Shown here in pieces: positions 1 to 9,386 of a stretch of 64,000 nt of DNA (position 1 is its first letter; the number at the start of each line of letters is the position of its first letter). This stretch comes from an uncultured Paracoccaceae bacterium (lineage in GTDB: Bacteria; Pseudomonadota; Alphaproteobacteria; Rhodobacterales; Rhodobacteraceae): the NCBI GenBank assembly GCA_947500005.1, contig CANMQJ010000017.1, positions 62,001-126,000 on the forward strand. Reading direction: 5' to 3'. Below the pieces are notes generated by a model. The model saw nothing but the letters and a program-made list of their open reading frames with translations, did not search any database and was not told where the DNA came from. The translations under genes were made by a program, and so were the position numbers.

Positions 1-1406
1 CCGTCAACGGGCAGCTGGGCGACTGGGAGGATATCAGCCGGATCGCCGACAGGTTTCACCTGATGTCGGACCTGGTGCTGAACCACGTGTCGAGCCAGGG
101 CGCGTGGTTCAACAACTACCTTCAGGGGCGTCCGCCGCATGACAGGTTCTTTTTCGAGGCGCTGCCCACCGACGATCTGAGCGCGGTGGTGCGGCCCCGG
201 GTGACGCCCCTGCTGCGCAAGGTCGAGACCCGGCATGGCGAGCGGCATGTCTGGTGCACCTTCAGCCACGACCAGGTGGACCTGGATTTCAGCAACCCCG
301 AGGTTCTGCTGGAGATGCTGCGCATCATCCGGCTGCATATCGACAAGGGGGTGCGGATCCTGCGTCTGGATGCGGTGGCCTTCATCTGGAAGGAGGTGGG
401 CACCAGGTGCATTCACCTGCCACAGACCCATGCCATCGTGCAGCTGTTGCGGCTGCTGGCCGATTACACGGTCGAGACGGTCGTGCTGCTGACCGAGACC
501 AACGTGCCCAGGACCGAGAACCTGAGCTATTTCGGGAACCGCAACGAGGCGCATGCGGTCTACAACTTTCCACTGCCGCCGCTGATCCTGCACGCGATGC
601 AGTCGGGCACGGCCGCGTACCTGCATCGCTGGCAATCGGCCATGCCGCCCGCGCAGCTTGGCTGTGCCTATCTCAACTTCTCGGCCAGCCATGACGGGAT
701 CGGGATGCGCCCGGTCGAGGGGCTGTTGCCCGAGGGCGAGATCGCGAAGATGATCGAGACGGTGCTGGGCCAGGGCGGGCTGGTGTCGATGCGGGCGCTG
801 CCGGGCGGGGGTGAGGCGCCCTACGAGATAAATTGCGGGTATTTCGACGCGATGCGCGCGACGTTCCGGGGCGAGGACCAGTTCCACCTGGCGCGGTTCA
901 TCTGCTCGCAGACCATCGTGATGTCGATGGAGGGGATCCCGGCCTTTTACATCCATTCGATGCTGGGAACGCCCAACGACCACGAGGCGGTGCGGCGGCG
1001 GGGGATGAACCGGGCGATCAACCGGCATCACTGGCATTACCCCGACCTGCTGGCGCGGCTGGCCGATCCGGGGTCGGACCAGGCGCGGGTGCTGTCCGAG
1101 ATGTCGCGGCGGTTGCGGCTGCGGGCGCGCCAGCCGGGGTTTCATCCCAATGCCACGCAGTTCACGCTGCACCTGGATCACAGGTTGTTCGGGATCTGGC
1201 GGCAGAGCCTGGATCGCAGCCAGTCGATCTTTGCCATCCACAACGTTTCGGCCGAGCCGGTGCGGATCAACCCGATGGACGTGAACCTGATCGCCGGCGA
1301 GACCTGGGTGGATGCGCTGACGGGCGAGGTGGTGGACGGGGTCGATGGCGAGATCGCCTTTGCCCCCTACCAGTGCCGCTGGATCACGAATTATCCGCAG
1401 GCGTGA
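1..1406 (+). CDS. GH13 (subfamily 18-like) phosphorylase, probably glucosylglycerate phosphorylase; 5' end missing
   Basis: Cytoplasmic alpha-amylase-superfamily enzyme of the sucrose phosphorylase type. The reading frame is open to the left edge (codons begin at base 3), so the N-terminus lies outside the window. All three catalytic acids are visible: nucleophile Asp in RLDAVAF (codon 369), acid/base Glu in LLTETN (codon 495) and the transition-state Asp in SASHDG (codon 693). Family members phosphorolyse sucrose, glucosylglycerate or related glucosides to glucose 1-phosphate. The next two genes make glucosylglycerate, so I infer that substrate, releasing glucose 1-phosphate and glycerate. 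Its 3' end overlaps the convergent synthase gene by 23 bases. The family is firm; the substrate is inferred from context. Confidence 0.85.
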   Translation, partial: VNGQLGDWEDISRIADRFHLMSDLVLNHVSSQGAWFNNYLQGRPPHDRFFFEALPTDDLSAVVRPRVTPLLRKVETRHGERHVWCTFSHDQVDLDFSNPEVLLEMLRIIRLHIDKGVRILRLDAVAFIWKEVGTRCIHLPQTHAIVQLLRLLADYTVETVVLLTETNVPRTENLSYFGNRNEAHAVYNFPLPPLILHAMQSGTAAYLHRWQSAMPPAQLGCAYLNFSASHDGIGMRPVEGLLPEGEIAKMIETVLGQGGLVSMRALPGGGEAPYEINCGYFDAMRATFRGEDQFHLARFICSQTIVMSMEGIPAFYIHSMLGTPNDHEAVRRRGMNRAINRHHWHYPDLLARLADPGSDQARVLSEMSRRLRLRARQPGFHPNATQFTLHLDHRLFGIWRQSLDRSQSIFAIHNVSAEPVRINPMDVNLIAGETWVDALTGEVVDGVDGEIAFAPYQCRWITNYPQA

Positions 1407-2619
1407 AATCGTCCAGATCGGCGGCGACGGCCTGCACCATGTCCGACAGGAATTGCGGGTCGGCGGCATGGACGCGGTTCCAGGTGGGGATGAAGGGCGT
1501 CTCGTTCGGTTTCTCGAGGAAGATCTGGCCCGCGCGGATCAGGTTCTCGGCGAAGAGCTCGATGGATTTCTCTTCCTTGTGGCGATCGAGGGAGAGCCCG
1601 TTCATCCTGGCGTCGGAGTAATACCCTTCGAGCAGGTCGAGCGCCGAGCGGTAATAGGTGGCCTTGAGCGTGCGGAAGGTGTTGGGCGTGAACACCGTGC
1701 CATCGGCGGCAAGCTTGCGGAAGATCGCCTTGCAGATGTCGGTGGACATGCGGCTGAGCCCTCGGCTGGCATCCTCGGGCGAGAGATCCTGGTGCTTGTG
1801 GTCGTAGTTGTCGGCGATCTCGACCTGGCAGACGGATTTCGGCGCGAGGTTGCGCCAGGCTTCGGACAGAACGCCGATTTCCAAGCCCCAGTCCGAGGGG
1901 ATGCGCAGGTCGGCCAGCACCGGCGTGCGCATGGCAAATTCACCTGACAGCGGGTAGCGGAAGCTGCGCAGGTAATCGATGTAGTCGCGGTCGCCGATCA
2001 CCTTTTTCAGCGCGATCAGCAGCGGGCTGACCAGCAGGCGCGTGACCCGGCCATTCAGCTTGTCGGGGCCGACGCGGGGATAGAAGCCCTTGGCCATCTG
2101 GTAGGGGAAGGAGGGGTTGACCACCGGGTAGACCAGCCTGTCGAGCATCTCGCGCCGGTAGGTGAGAATGTCGCAATCGTGGATCGCCATGACCGAGGAA
2201 TCGGCGCGCGCCAGCATGTAGCCGATGCAGGACCACACGTTCTTGCCCTTGCCGGGTTCCATCGGCCCAAGCCCCAGATCGGCAAGGCGTGTCTGAAGGT
2301 CGCTCAGGCGGGGGCTGTCGTTCCAGATCACCACATGTTCCTGCGGCAGGCGCGAGAAGAAGGCGCGCGCGTGGCGGTATTGCGCCTCGTCGGCCTGGTC
2401 GAGCCCGATGATGATGCGGTGCAGGTAGGAAACCTTGGAGAGTTCGTCGAGAATGCCGGAGAGGGCCGGCCCCTGAAGTTCGGAGTAGAGGCTGGGCAGG
2501 ATCAGCGTGACCTTGCGGGTCTCGGCCATCACCGCGATCTCGTGCGTCAGGTGCTCGGGCCGGCGGCAGCGCAGGTTGTGCAATGTGGTGATGTTACCGT
2601 TCTGCTGGAAATCGGCCAT
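1384..2619 (-). CDS. gpgS: Glucosyl-3-phosphoglycerate synthase (GT81-type glycosyltransferase)
   Basis: A 411-residue GT-A fold glycosyltransferase that would transfer glucose (or mannose) from a nucleotide sugar to 3-phosphoglycerate, the first step of glucosylglycerate synthesis. The metal-binding DxD motif is seen as HDCD at residues 147-150, followed by conserved stretches typical of GpgS/MpgS proteins (PYQMAKGFYPR, GEFAMRTPVL, DWGLEIGVL). The phosphatase gene lies just upstream in the same orientation with a 15-base gap, so they form an operon. The 3' end overlaps the convergent GH13 phosphorylase gene. The choice of glucose over mannose is inferred; the sequence does not settle the donor. 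Confidence 0.85.
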   Translation of the reverse strand: MADFQQNGNITTLHNLRCRRPEHLTHEIAVMAETRKVTLILPSLYSELQGPALSGILDELSKVSYLHRIIIGLDQADEAQYRHARAFFSRLPQEHVVIWNDSPRLSDLQTRLADLGLGPMEPGKGKNVWSCIGYMLARADSSVMAIHDCDILTYRREMLDRLVYPVVNPSFPYQMAKGFYPRVGPDKLNGRVTRLLVSPLLIALKKVIGDRDYIDYLRSFRYPLSGEFAMRTPVLADLRIPSDWGLEIGVLSEAWRNLAPKSVCQVEIADNYDHKHQDLSPEDASRGLSRMSTDICKAIFRKLAADGTVFTPNTFRTLKATYYRSALDLLEGYYSDARMNGLSLDRHKEEKSIELFAENLIRAGQIFLEKPNETPFIPTWNRVHAADPQFLSDMVQAVAADLDDFTPADNS

Positions 2620-2634
2620 GAGACATCCCGTCCT

Positions 2635-3408
2635 TCAATTCCGTGAAAGCTCTAGTATCAGGTTCTGAATCGCGTCGGACCAGCCCGCAGGCCCCGAACG
2701 CGTCGTGCGGTGGATGGTTCCGCGCGCCTCGCCGGGCAGCGGCGGGATGGCGGGCGCGTCGGGGTTGCGGACGATCACGCCGCGATCGGCGGCCTCGATC
2801 ATCTCGACATCGTTGGGCGCGTCGCCGAGCGCGATGGTGCGTTCGGGCCGCAGGTGCGCGACGACCTCGTGCATGGCGTCGGCCTTGGTCCGCCCGTGGG
2901 ACAGGGTGAGAAAGCGCCCCCCGCGCCGGGCATGGATGCCGTGCCGGGCCAGCGCGGCGAGGAAGCGGTCCAGATCGGCGTCGCTGCCGCGCCAGAGGCC
3001 CGGTTCGCTGAATTGCCGCCGGGCGGCGCGGTCTGCGGCCTCGGGCGGCAGGCCGGTCTGGCGGGCGATCTCGTCAACGCTCATGTCGCCGAAACCGGTG
3101 AAGCCCTTGGGCATGTCGCGCAGCGTGGCGCGCAGGCGGTCGTATTCATCGCGATCCGCGCCCGGCGCAGTGCCCGGCCACAGGATGCCCGCGCCATTTT
3201 CCACGATGGCGGGCCAGTCTTTGGCACCCATCTCCTGCCGGAGGATGTCGATCTCGGCCGCCGTCTTGCTGCTGGCCAGCACCAGCCCCCCACCGATGCC
3301 ACGCAGCGCATCGAGGCCCGGCTGTGCCTGCGCCCAGCTGTAGTCGCGGTGATCGAGAAGCGTACCGTCGAGATCGGAAAAGACCAGCAGGGGAAGGGAC
3401 GGGACCAT
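2635..3408 (-). CDS. Mannosyl/glucosyl-3-phosphoglycerate phosphatase (HAD-IIB)
   Basis: A 257-residue HAD-superfamily phosphatase, predicted to remove phosphate from glucosyl- (or mannosyl-) 3-phosphoglycerate and release the compatible solute. HAD motif I is DLDGT (residues 12-16), motif II is SSKT (46-49), the conserved Lys is in RTKADA (175) and motif IV is GDAPND (195-200). The length and the C2-type cap between motifs II and III fit the MPGP family. It is the first gene of a two-gene operon with the synthase. Other HAD-IIB sugar phosphatases would look similar, so the substrate rests on the neighbour. Confidence 0.83.
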   Translation of the reverse strand: MVPSLPLLVFSDLDGTLLDHRDYSWAQAQPGLDALRGIGGGLVLASSKTAAEIDILRQEMGAKDWPAIVENGAGILWPGTAPGADRDEYDRLRATLRDMPKGFTGFGDMSVDEIARQTGLPPEAADRAARRQFSEPGLWRGSDADLDRFLAALARHGIHARRGGRFLTLSHGRTKADAMHEVVAHLRPERTIALGDAPNDVEMIEAADRGVIVRNPDAPAIPPLPGEARGTIHRTTRSGPAGWSDAIQNLILELSRN

Positions 3409-3596
3409 CGTAATCGGACCTTGGGAAATCTGTCCTGCGATTGCGCCAGTTTTCCGGAGCGGAGGAAAGCCGAAAGAGCGCTTCTGCGGCCATTTTCTGC
3501 GCGCGGCTGCGATTGCGGTGCCGGAATAACGGTTTGATCGCTGCCAATTCCACTATAGGAAACACGGGCGACAAATCTCATGGAAAGGCCCCGGAC

Positions 3597-4691
3597 ATGA
3601 CCGATCTCAAGAAAACCCCCCTGCATGACCTGCATATCGAGCTTGGCGGCAAGATGGTCGGTTTCGCCGGTTGGGAGATGCCGGTTCAGTACCCCGCCGG
3701 GATCATGGCCGAGCACAAGCAGTGCCGTGAAAAGGCGGCGCTGTTCGACGTTTCGCATATGGGGCAGGTCCTGCTGGCTGGCGAGGGCGCCGCGGAGGGG
3801 ATGGAGCGGCTGTGCCCGCAGGCCTTCACGACGCTGAAGGCGGGCAAGGCGCGCTATTGCTTCTTCACCGATGAGGAGGGCGGCATCCTGGACGATCTGA
3901 TCGTGTCGAATGCCGGGGATCAGCTCTATGTCGTGGTGAACGCGGCGCTGCGCGATCAGGACATTCCGCATATGCGCGCGGGTCTGGACGGTGTCGAGGT
4001 GACCGAGCTGCATGACCGGGCGTTGCTGGCGCTTCAGGGACCGGCGGCGGAGGGGATTCTGGCCGGTCTGTGCGGGGAGGTGCGCGCGCTGTCCTTCATG
4101 GAGACGATGCTGGCGCAGGTGGATGGCGTTGAGGTCCGTGTCTCGCGGCTGGGCTATACCGGCGAGGACGGGTTCGAGATCTCGGTCCCGGCGGAGCAGG
4201 CCGAGGCGCTGGCGCGTCGCCTGCTGGCGCATGAGGATTGCGCGCCCGCCGGCCTGGGGGCGCGGGATTCGCTGCGGCTGGAGGCGGGGCTGTGCCTTTA
4301 CGGCAACGATATCGACCGCACGACATCACCCGTCGAGGCGGGGCTGGGCTGGGCGATCCAGAAACGGCGGCGCGAGGAGGGCGGGTTTCCGGGGGCCGGA
4401 CGGATCCGGCGCGAGCTGGCCGAGGGGCCGGCGCGGCGGCTGGTCGGCGTGAAGCCCGAGGGGCGCGCGCCGGCGCGGCAGGGGGTGGAAATCCATGTCG
4501 ATGGCGCGGCTGTGGGCGCCGTCACCTCGGGCGGGTTCGGGCCGACGGTCGGCGGGCCGGTGGCGATGGGCTATGTCGCGGCGGAGCATGCGGCACCGGG
4601 CACGAAGGTCGATCTGATGATCCGCGGCAAGGCCAACCCGGCCGAGGTGGTGGCGCTGCCCTTTGTTGCGCAGAACTACAAGCGCGGCTAA
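3597..4691 (+). CDS. gcvT: Aminomethyltransferase, glycine cleavage system T protein
   Basis: A 364-residue tetrahydrofolate-dependent aminomethyltransferase (T protein) that releases ammonia from the aminomethyl group carried by GcvH and forms 5,10-methylene-THF. Family signatures include the N-terminal TPLHDLHIELGGKMVGFAGWE stretch, FDVSHMGQ, SRLGYTGEDGFEI and the C-terminal TSGGFGPT. The frame is open further upstream to 3441, but that extension has no family match, so the ATG at 3597 is the start. No gcvH or gcvP is seen in the window, so the rest of the system must lie elsewhere. It faces away from the phosphatase gene across a 188-base gap. Confidence 0.9.
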   Translation: MTDLKKTPLHDLHIELGGKMVGFAGWEMPVQYPAGIMAEHKQCREKAALFDVSHMGQVLLAGEGAAEGMERLCPQAFTTLKAGKARYCFFTDEEGGILDDLIVSNAGDQLYVVVNAALRDQDIPHMRAGLDGVEVTELHDRALLALQGPAAEGILAGLCGEVRALSFMETMLAQVDGVEVRVSRLGYTGEDGFEISVPAEQAEALARRLLAHEDCAPAGLGARDSLRLEAGLCLYGNDIDRTTSPVEAGLGWAIQKRRREEGGFPGAGRIRRELAEGPARRLVGVKPEGRAPARQGVEIHVDGAAVGAVTSGGFGPTVGGPVAMGYVAAEHAAPGTKVDLMIRGKANPAEVVALPFVAQNYKRG

Positions 4692-4702
4692 CGTCCTGTA
4701 AA
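4688..4702. promoter_or_regulatory. Weak CtrA-like site before the flhA operon
   Basis: CTAA-N7-TAAA, six of eight matches to the CtrA consensus TTAA-N7-TTAA. It overlaps the gcvT stop codon and lies 53 bases before the transglycosylase start. The spacing matches that of the other sites in this cluster, but the match alone is weak. Confidence 0.35.
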
Positions 4703-4754
4703 CCTGCGCGCCGCTAGCCTGCCCGGGACAGAGTGATTCCGGGGGAGCGGCAGA

Positions 4755-5441
4755 ATGCCAGCATCACGTATCGCCACGCCGGTCTGGCGCGGCCTGGCCC
4801 TGACGGCGCTGGCCCTTGTTGCGGGGCCGCTTGCCGCCGCCATCGAGCCCAGGGTGGCGCAGCGCTGCGACCGCGCGGCGCGCCTGGCGGCGGAGCGGCA
4901 TGGCGTGCCGCTCGACGTGATGATGGCGATCACGCGGGTGGAGACCGGACGCAGTGCCGGGGGCGAACTGATGCCCTGGCCCTGGACGGTGAACCATGAC
5001 GGGCAGGGGCACTGGTTCGCCAGCCGTGACGCCGCGCAATCCTTTGTCTTTCGCATCTTCAAGGGCGGCGCGCGCAGTTTCGACGTTGGCTGCTTCCAGA
5101 TCAACTATCGCTGGCACTCAGAGGGGTTCCGCTCCATCGACGCGATGTTCGATCCCGACCAGAACGCCGATTACGCGGCGCGGTTCCTGGCCCGGCTGCA
5201 TGACGAGCTGGGATCGTGGAGCGCGGCGGCGGGGGCCTATCATTCGCGCACCGAGTCCTTTGCGAAGGTCTACCGTGCCAAGTTCGACCGGGTCCGCGCC
5301 GACGTCGATCCGCAGAAGGCGGTCGTACGGCGCGCCGCGCCCGAGCCGCTTCCGGACAGGCGTGAGGTAGAGGGGCAAGGATCGCGCCTCGGCTCGCTGG
5401 TGCCCGTCTCGGGCGGGGCCACGCCCTTCATCCGGTTCTGA
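4755..5441 (+). CDS. Lytic transglycosylase (SLT domain), probably flagellar
   Basis: A 228-residue secreted protein with an N-terminal hydrophobic signal (residues about 10-29, ending near AAA) and a soluble lytic transglycosylase fold: the catalytic Glu is in ITRVETGR, with SFDVGCFQINYRWH and a C-terminal GAYHSRT stretch. Such enzymes cut peptidoglycan glycan strands without water. It sits 11 bases upstream of flhA in the same direction, so the likely role is opening the wall for rod insertion, as SltF does in Rhodobacter. The rod-binding protein FlgJ is not seen in the window. The ATG at 4755 follows a GGGGGAGCGG ribosome site. Confidence 0.83.
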   Translation: MPASRIATPVWRGLALTALALVAGPLAAAIEPRVAQRCDRAARLAAERHGVPLDVMMAITRVETGRSAGGELMPWPWTVNHDGQGHWFASRDAAQSFVFRIFKGGARSFDVGCFQINYRWHSEGFRSIDAMFDPDQNADYAARFLARLHDELGSWSAAAGAYHSRTESFAKVYRAKFDRVRADVDPQKAVVRRAAPEPLPDRREVEGQGSRLGSLVPVSGGATPFIRF

Positions 5442-5452
5442 GGGCGCACCGG

Positions 5453-7540
5453 ATGCCGAAATTCGACGCCCGCGCGCTGTTTTCTCCGACCGTCCTGCTG
5501 GCGCTCGCGCTGATGGCGATCATCGTGATGATGATCCTGCCGATGCCGGCCTGGGTTCTCGATATCGGACTGGCGGCCTCCTTCGCGCTGGCCATCCTGA
5601 TCTTTACGCTGACGCTGTTCATCGAGCGCCCGCTGGATTTCTCGGCCTTTCCGACGATCCTGCTGGCCTCGCTCATGCTGCGGCTGTCGCTCAACGTCTC
5701 CTCGACCAAGCTGATCATCGGGCAAGGGCATACCGGGCCGAACGCGGCCGGGGACGTGATCGAGGGGTTCGCGCAATTCGTGATGAGCGGGTCGGTCTTC
5801 CTTGGCCTCGTCGTCTTTGGCGTGCTGCTGATCGTGAATTTCATGGTCATCACCAAGGGGGCGGCGCGCATGGCCGAGGTCGGCGCGCGCTTTGCGCTCG
5901 ACGGGATGCCGGGCAAGCAGCTGGCCATCGACAGCGACATGTCGGCGGGTGCCATCGACCACAGCCAGGCGCGCGAGCGACGGGAGCTTGAACAGCAGGA
6001 GACGACCTTCTTCGGCTCGCTCGACGGGGCGTCGAAATTCGTCAAGGGGGATGCGGTCGCCGGGCTGCTCATCACGCTTCTGAACCTGGTGATGGGTCTC
6101 GTGATGGGAGTGATCGTGCACGGGATGCCCATCGGTGCCGCGTTCGAGACCTATGCCATCCTGACGGTGGGCGACGGGCTGGTCAGCCAGATCCCGGCGG
6201 TGATCATCTCCATCGCCTCGGCGCTTTTGCTGGCGCGCGGCGGCACGACCGGGGCCACGGACAACGCGCTTTTCTCGCAGCTGGGCAGACATCCGGCGGC
6301 ACTGGCGACCGTGGCGGGGCTGATGGCGGTCTTTGCCCTCGTGCCCGGCCTGCCCTTTCTGCCCTTCATCCTTGGCGGCGCGGTGCTGGGCGCGGCGGCC
6401 TGGGCCATGAACAAGAGACAGGTGCGGGACGCTGAAAGGCAGGCGGAACCGGCCCGGGAGGAGGCGGGCCCGCCGCGGCAGGCGATCGGCGACATTCTCG
6501 ACCTCGACGACGTGCACCTGGAGTTCGCGCCCGATCTGGTGGGCATGGCGCTCGATCCCGGCACGGGGCTGGATGCGCGGATCGCCAACATGCGCACGCA
6601 TGTCGCCTCGGTCTACGGGCTGATCCTGCCCGAGATCCGGCTGACGGACCGGGCCGAGCTGCCCAGCGGCACCTATGTCATCAAGGTGCACGGGGTCGAG
6701 CAGGTGCGCGGCGTCCTGCATCCCGACCTGGTGCTGGCGCTGATGACCGAGACGCCCGAGACGCTGCCCGAGGGCACCGATGTCACCGAGCCCGTCTATG
6801 GCGCGCCCGCCCGCTGGATCCTGCCTCGCGACCAGGAGGCCGCGGCGCTGTCGGGGGCCACCATCGTCTCGCCGCCCGAGATCCTGGCCACGCATCTGCT
6901 GGAGGTCATCAAGCAGAATTTCCCGCGCCTGCTGACGCTGAAATCGCTGCGCCGGCTGCTGAGCGAGATGACGCGGCTGAGCGACCCGGCCCGGTCCGAG
7001 GCCAATCGCAAGCTGCTGGACGAGCTGATCCCCGACAAGGTGCCGATCGATACGCTGCACGCCGTGCTGCGGCTGTTGCTGGAGGAGCGGGTGTCGATCC
7101 GCAACATGCCGCTGATCCTGGAAACCATCGCCGAGGCGCGGCTGTTCACCACGCAGCCCGAGGCGATCTGCGAGCAGGTGCGGCAGCGGCTGGGGTTCCA
7201 GCTGGTGGCCGATCTGAAGCGCGAGGACGGATCGATCCCGCTGGTCCAGCTGGCCCCGGAATGGGAGGATACGTTCGCGGCCTACCAGATCGACGGCGCG
7301 CCGGGGGGCCTCGACATCGCGCTGCCGCCCGATCTGTTCAACCGGCTGGCCGACGGCGTGGCGCAACGCATGACGCAATCGGCCGAGCAGGGGATCAACC
7401 CGGCGCTTGTCACCTCGACCCGAAGGCGGCGGTTCCTGCGCACGATCCTGCGGGCGCGGGGCATTCCGAACCCCGTGCTGTCCTTCGAGGAGATCGGGAT
7501 GGAGGCGCGCCCCTCGCTGGTGGGCGTCGTCGCGGCATGA
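5453..7540 (+). CDS. flhA: Flagellar biosynthesis protein FlhA
   Basis: A 695-residue inner-membrane protein of the flagellar type III export gate, which uses the proton-motive force and binds substrate-chaperone complexes in its cytoplasmic domain. About eight hydrophobic segments lie in the first 320 residues, with the FHIPEP signature region (SLNVSSTKLIIGQGHTGPNA and RMAEVGARFALDGMPGKQ) seen clearly. The C-terminal half is the cytoplasmic domain with TLKSLRRLLSEM. Length is normal. It is followed by fliR with an ATGA overlap at 7537-7540, showing translational coupling. Confidence 0.97.
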   Translation: MPKFDARALFSPTVLLALALMAIIVMMILPMPAWVLDIGLAASFALAILIFTLTLFIERPLDFSAFPTILLASLMLRLSLNVSSTKLIIGQGHTGPNAAGDVIEGFAQFVMSGSVFLGLVVFGVLLIVNFMVITKGAARMAEVGARFALDGMPGKQLAIDSDMSAGAIDHSQARERRELEQQETTFFGSLDGASKFVKGDAVAGLLITLLNLVMGLVMGVIVHGMPIGAAFETYAILTVGDGLVSQIPAVIISIASALLLARGGTTGATDNALFSQLGRHPAALATVAGLMAVFALVPGLPFLPFILGGAVLGAAAWAMNKRQVRDAERQAEPAREEAGPPRQAIGDILDLDDVHLEFAPDLVGMALDPGTGLDARIANMRTHVASVYGLILPEIRLTDRAELPSGTYVIKVHGVEQVRGVLHPDLVLALMTETPETLPEGTDVTEPVYGAPARWILPRDQEAAALSGATIVSPPEILATHLLEVIKQNFPRLLTLKSLRRLLSEMTRLSDPARSEANRKLLDELIPDKVPIDTLHAVLRLLLEERVSIRNMPLILETIAEARLFTTQPEAICEQVRQRLGFQLVADLKREDGSIPLVQLAPEWEDTFAAYQIDGAPGGLDIALPPDLFNRLADGVAQRMTQSAEQGINPALVTSTRRRRFLRTILRARGIPNPVLSFEEIGMEARPSLVGVVAA

Positions 7541-8304
7541 TCGAGATCCCGACCGAGCTGATCGAGCTGGTCACGCGCGAGCTGTGGCAGGTGCTGGGGG
7601 TGTTCCTGCGGGTTTCGGCCGTGGTCTCGCTGATGCCCGGCATTGGAGAGCGGAGCATCCCCGTGCGGGTGAAACTGGCGGTGGCGGTGGTGTTCGCCTT
7701 GGTCGTGTCACCGGCGGTCGGCCCGATGCCCGCGCCCCGCAGCCCGCTGGGCTTTGCCGCGTTCGCGCTGCCCGAGATCCTGGTGGGGCTGGTGCTGGGG
7801 ATCGGGTTGCGGCTGTTCGTTCTGGCCCTGCAGACGGCGGGTTCGATCGCGGCGCAGGCGACCTCGTTGTCGCAATTCCTGGGCGGCGCGGGCGAGCCGC
7901 TGCCCGCGATGGGGATGCTGCTGGCGCTGGCGGGGACGACCCTGGCGCTGATCCTCGGGCTGCATGTCCGCGCGGCGGAGTTCCTGATCCATTCCTATAC
8001 GCTGTTTCCACCCGGTCGCCTGCCGGTTCCCGCGGATCTGAGCCGGTGGGGCGTGGCGCAGGTGGCGCGCAGTTTCGGGCTGGCCTTCACGCTGGCCACG
8101 CCCTTCGTCATCGCCTCACTGCTCTACAACCTTGCGCTGGGCGTGATCAACCGGGCCATGCCGCAGCTGATGGTGGCCTTTGTGGGGGCGCCGGCGATCA
8201 CCTTTGCCGGGGTGTTCCTGCTGTTCATCTGCACGCCCGTGATCCTGTCGGTCTGGGCCGATGCGCTGTTCGTTTTTCTGCATGATCCGGTGCGTGCCCG
8301 ATGA
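7537..8304 (+). CDS. fliR: Flagellar biosynthetic protein FliR
   Basis: A 255-residue polytopic membrane protein of the export gate (FliP/FliQ/FliR complex). It begins MIEIPTELIELV and contains VSAVVSLMPGIGERSIPVRVKLA, then several hydrophobic helices including the GAPAITFAGVFLLF segment, as in FliR. The frame is open far upstream inside flhA, but the ATG that overlaps the flhA stop (ATGA) is the clear start. It also overlaps flhB by four bases downstream. Confidence 0.95.
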   Translation: MIEIPTELIELVTRELWQVLGVFLRVSAVVSLMPGIGERSIPVRVKLAVAVVFALVVSPAVGPMPAPRSPLGFAAFALPEILVGLVLGIGLRLFVLALQTAGSIAAQATSLSQFLGGAGEPLPAMGMLLALAGTTLALILGLHVRAAEFLIHSYTLFPPGRLPVPADLSRWGVAQVARSFGLAFTLATPFVIASLLYNLALGVINRAMPQLMVAFVGAPAITFAGVFLLFICTPVILSVWADALFVFLHDPVRAR

Positions 8305-9386
8305 GCGGCCCGGACGACGATGCCGAGAAATCCTTCGACCCGACGCCGCAGAAACTCAGGAAGGCGCGGGAGAAGGGCGAGGTCGCCAAATCGGCCGACC
8401 TGTCGGTGGTGGCCGCCTATGCCGGGCTGCTGCTGGCGCTTCTGACCATCGGCAAGGGCACGATCGAGACGCTGGGCACCACGCTGATGGTGCTGATCGA
8501 CCAGGCCGAGAGCCTGGGGCCGCTCTTCCTGGAGGGGCGCGCCGGCGGGCCGGTGGGCGCGCTTCTGGGCCGCAGCCTGGCCGCGGTCCTGCCGCTCTTC
8601 GCGATCCCGATGGCGATGGTGATCCTCTCGGTGCTGGCGCAGCGCGCCTTCGTCTTCGCGCCCAGCAAGCTCGAGCCCAAGATCAGTAGGATCTCGCCGG
8701 TTTCGAATGCCAAGAACAAGTTCGGGCGCGCGGGGCTGTTCGAATTCGCGAAAAGCTTCGTGAAGCTTCTGATCTACTCGATCTGCCTTGGCGCCTTTCT
8801 CTGGGCGAACCTGTCCGACATCGTCTCGGCCAGCGCGGCCCATGCCGAACTGTCCGTGGTGCTGATGATGAGCCTGCTGGTGCGGTTCATGTTCCTTGTC
8901 ATCGCCGTGGCGCTGGTCATCGGGGGTGTCGACTATCTCTGGCAACATGGCGAGCACATGCGCAAGAACCGGATGTCGCGCAAGGAGATCCAGGACGAGA
9001 CCAAGGAGGCCGAGGGCGACCCGCACATGAAGCAGGAGCGCCGCCAGCGGGGGCAGGAAATCGCGATGAACCAGATGCTCTCGGATGTGCCGGGGGCCGA
9101 CGTGGTGATCGTGAACCCGACCCATTACGCCGTGGCGCTGAAATGGTCGCGGGCCAGGGGCGCGGCCCCGGTCTGCGTCGCCAAGGGCGTTGACGAAATC
9201 GCGGCGGCCATCCGCGCACGGGCGCAGGAGGCGGGCGTGCCCGTGCATTCTGATCCGCCCACCGCGCGGGCGCTGCACGCCACGATCGAGATCGGGCAGG
9301 AGATCGCCGAGGAGCATTTCCGCCCGGTCGCCGCCGCCATCCGCTTTGCCGAGGCAATGCGCAAGCGCGCGAAGGGGGCCGTCTGA
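8301..9386 (+). CDS. flhB: Flagellar biosynthesis protein FlhB
   Basis: A 361-residue export-gate protein that switches substrate specificity from rod/hook to filament after self-cleavage. The N-terminus carries the EKSFDPTPQKLRKAREKGEVAKS signature in shortened view (residues 9-31), then four transmembrane segments (about 35-50, 95-112, 150-170, 190-210). The autocleavage motif NPTH is at residues 272-275 (VNPTHYAVAL). The start overlaps fliR (ATGA) and the stop shares a base with the next gene (TGATG). Confidence 0.96.
   Translation: MSGPDDDAEKSFDPTPQKLRKAREKGEVAKSADLSVVAAYAGLLLALLTIGKGTIETLGTTLMVLIDQAESLGPLFLEGRAGGPVGALLGRSLAAVLPLFAIPMAMVILSVLAQRAFVFAPSKLEPKISRISPVSNAKNKFGRAGLFEFAKSFVKLLIYSICLGAFLWANLSDIVSASAAHAELSVVLMMSLLVRFMFLVIAVALVIGGVDYLWQHGEHMRKNRMSRKEIQDETKEAEGDPHMKQERRQRGQEIAMNQMLSDVPGADVVIVNPTHYAVALKWSRARGAAPVCVAKGVDEIAAAIRARAQEAGVPVHSDPPTARALHATIEIGQEIAEEHFRPVAAAIRFAEAMRKRAKGAV

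Noticed and set aside
3409..3596. Glycine riboswitch before gcvT
   Set aside because: The gap was read for the conserved glycine aptamer core and pairing; no convincing match was seen.
5270..7378. 702-residue open frame on the minus strand
   Set aside because: It lies wholly opposite flhA, is rich in His, Arg and Gln, and has no domain; it is a shadow of a GC-rich gene.
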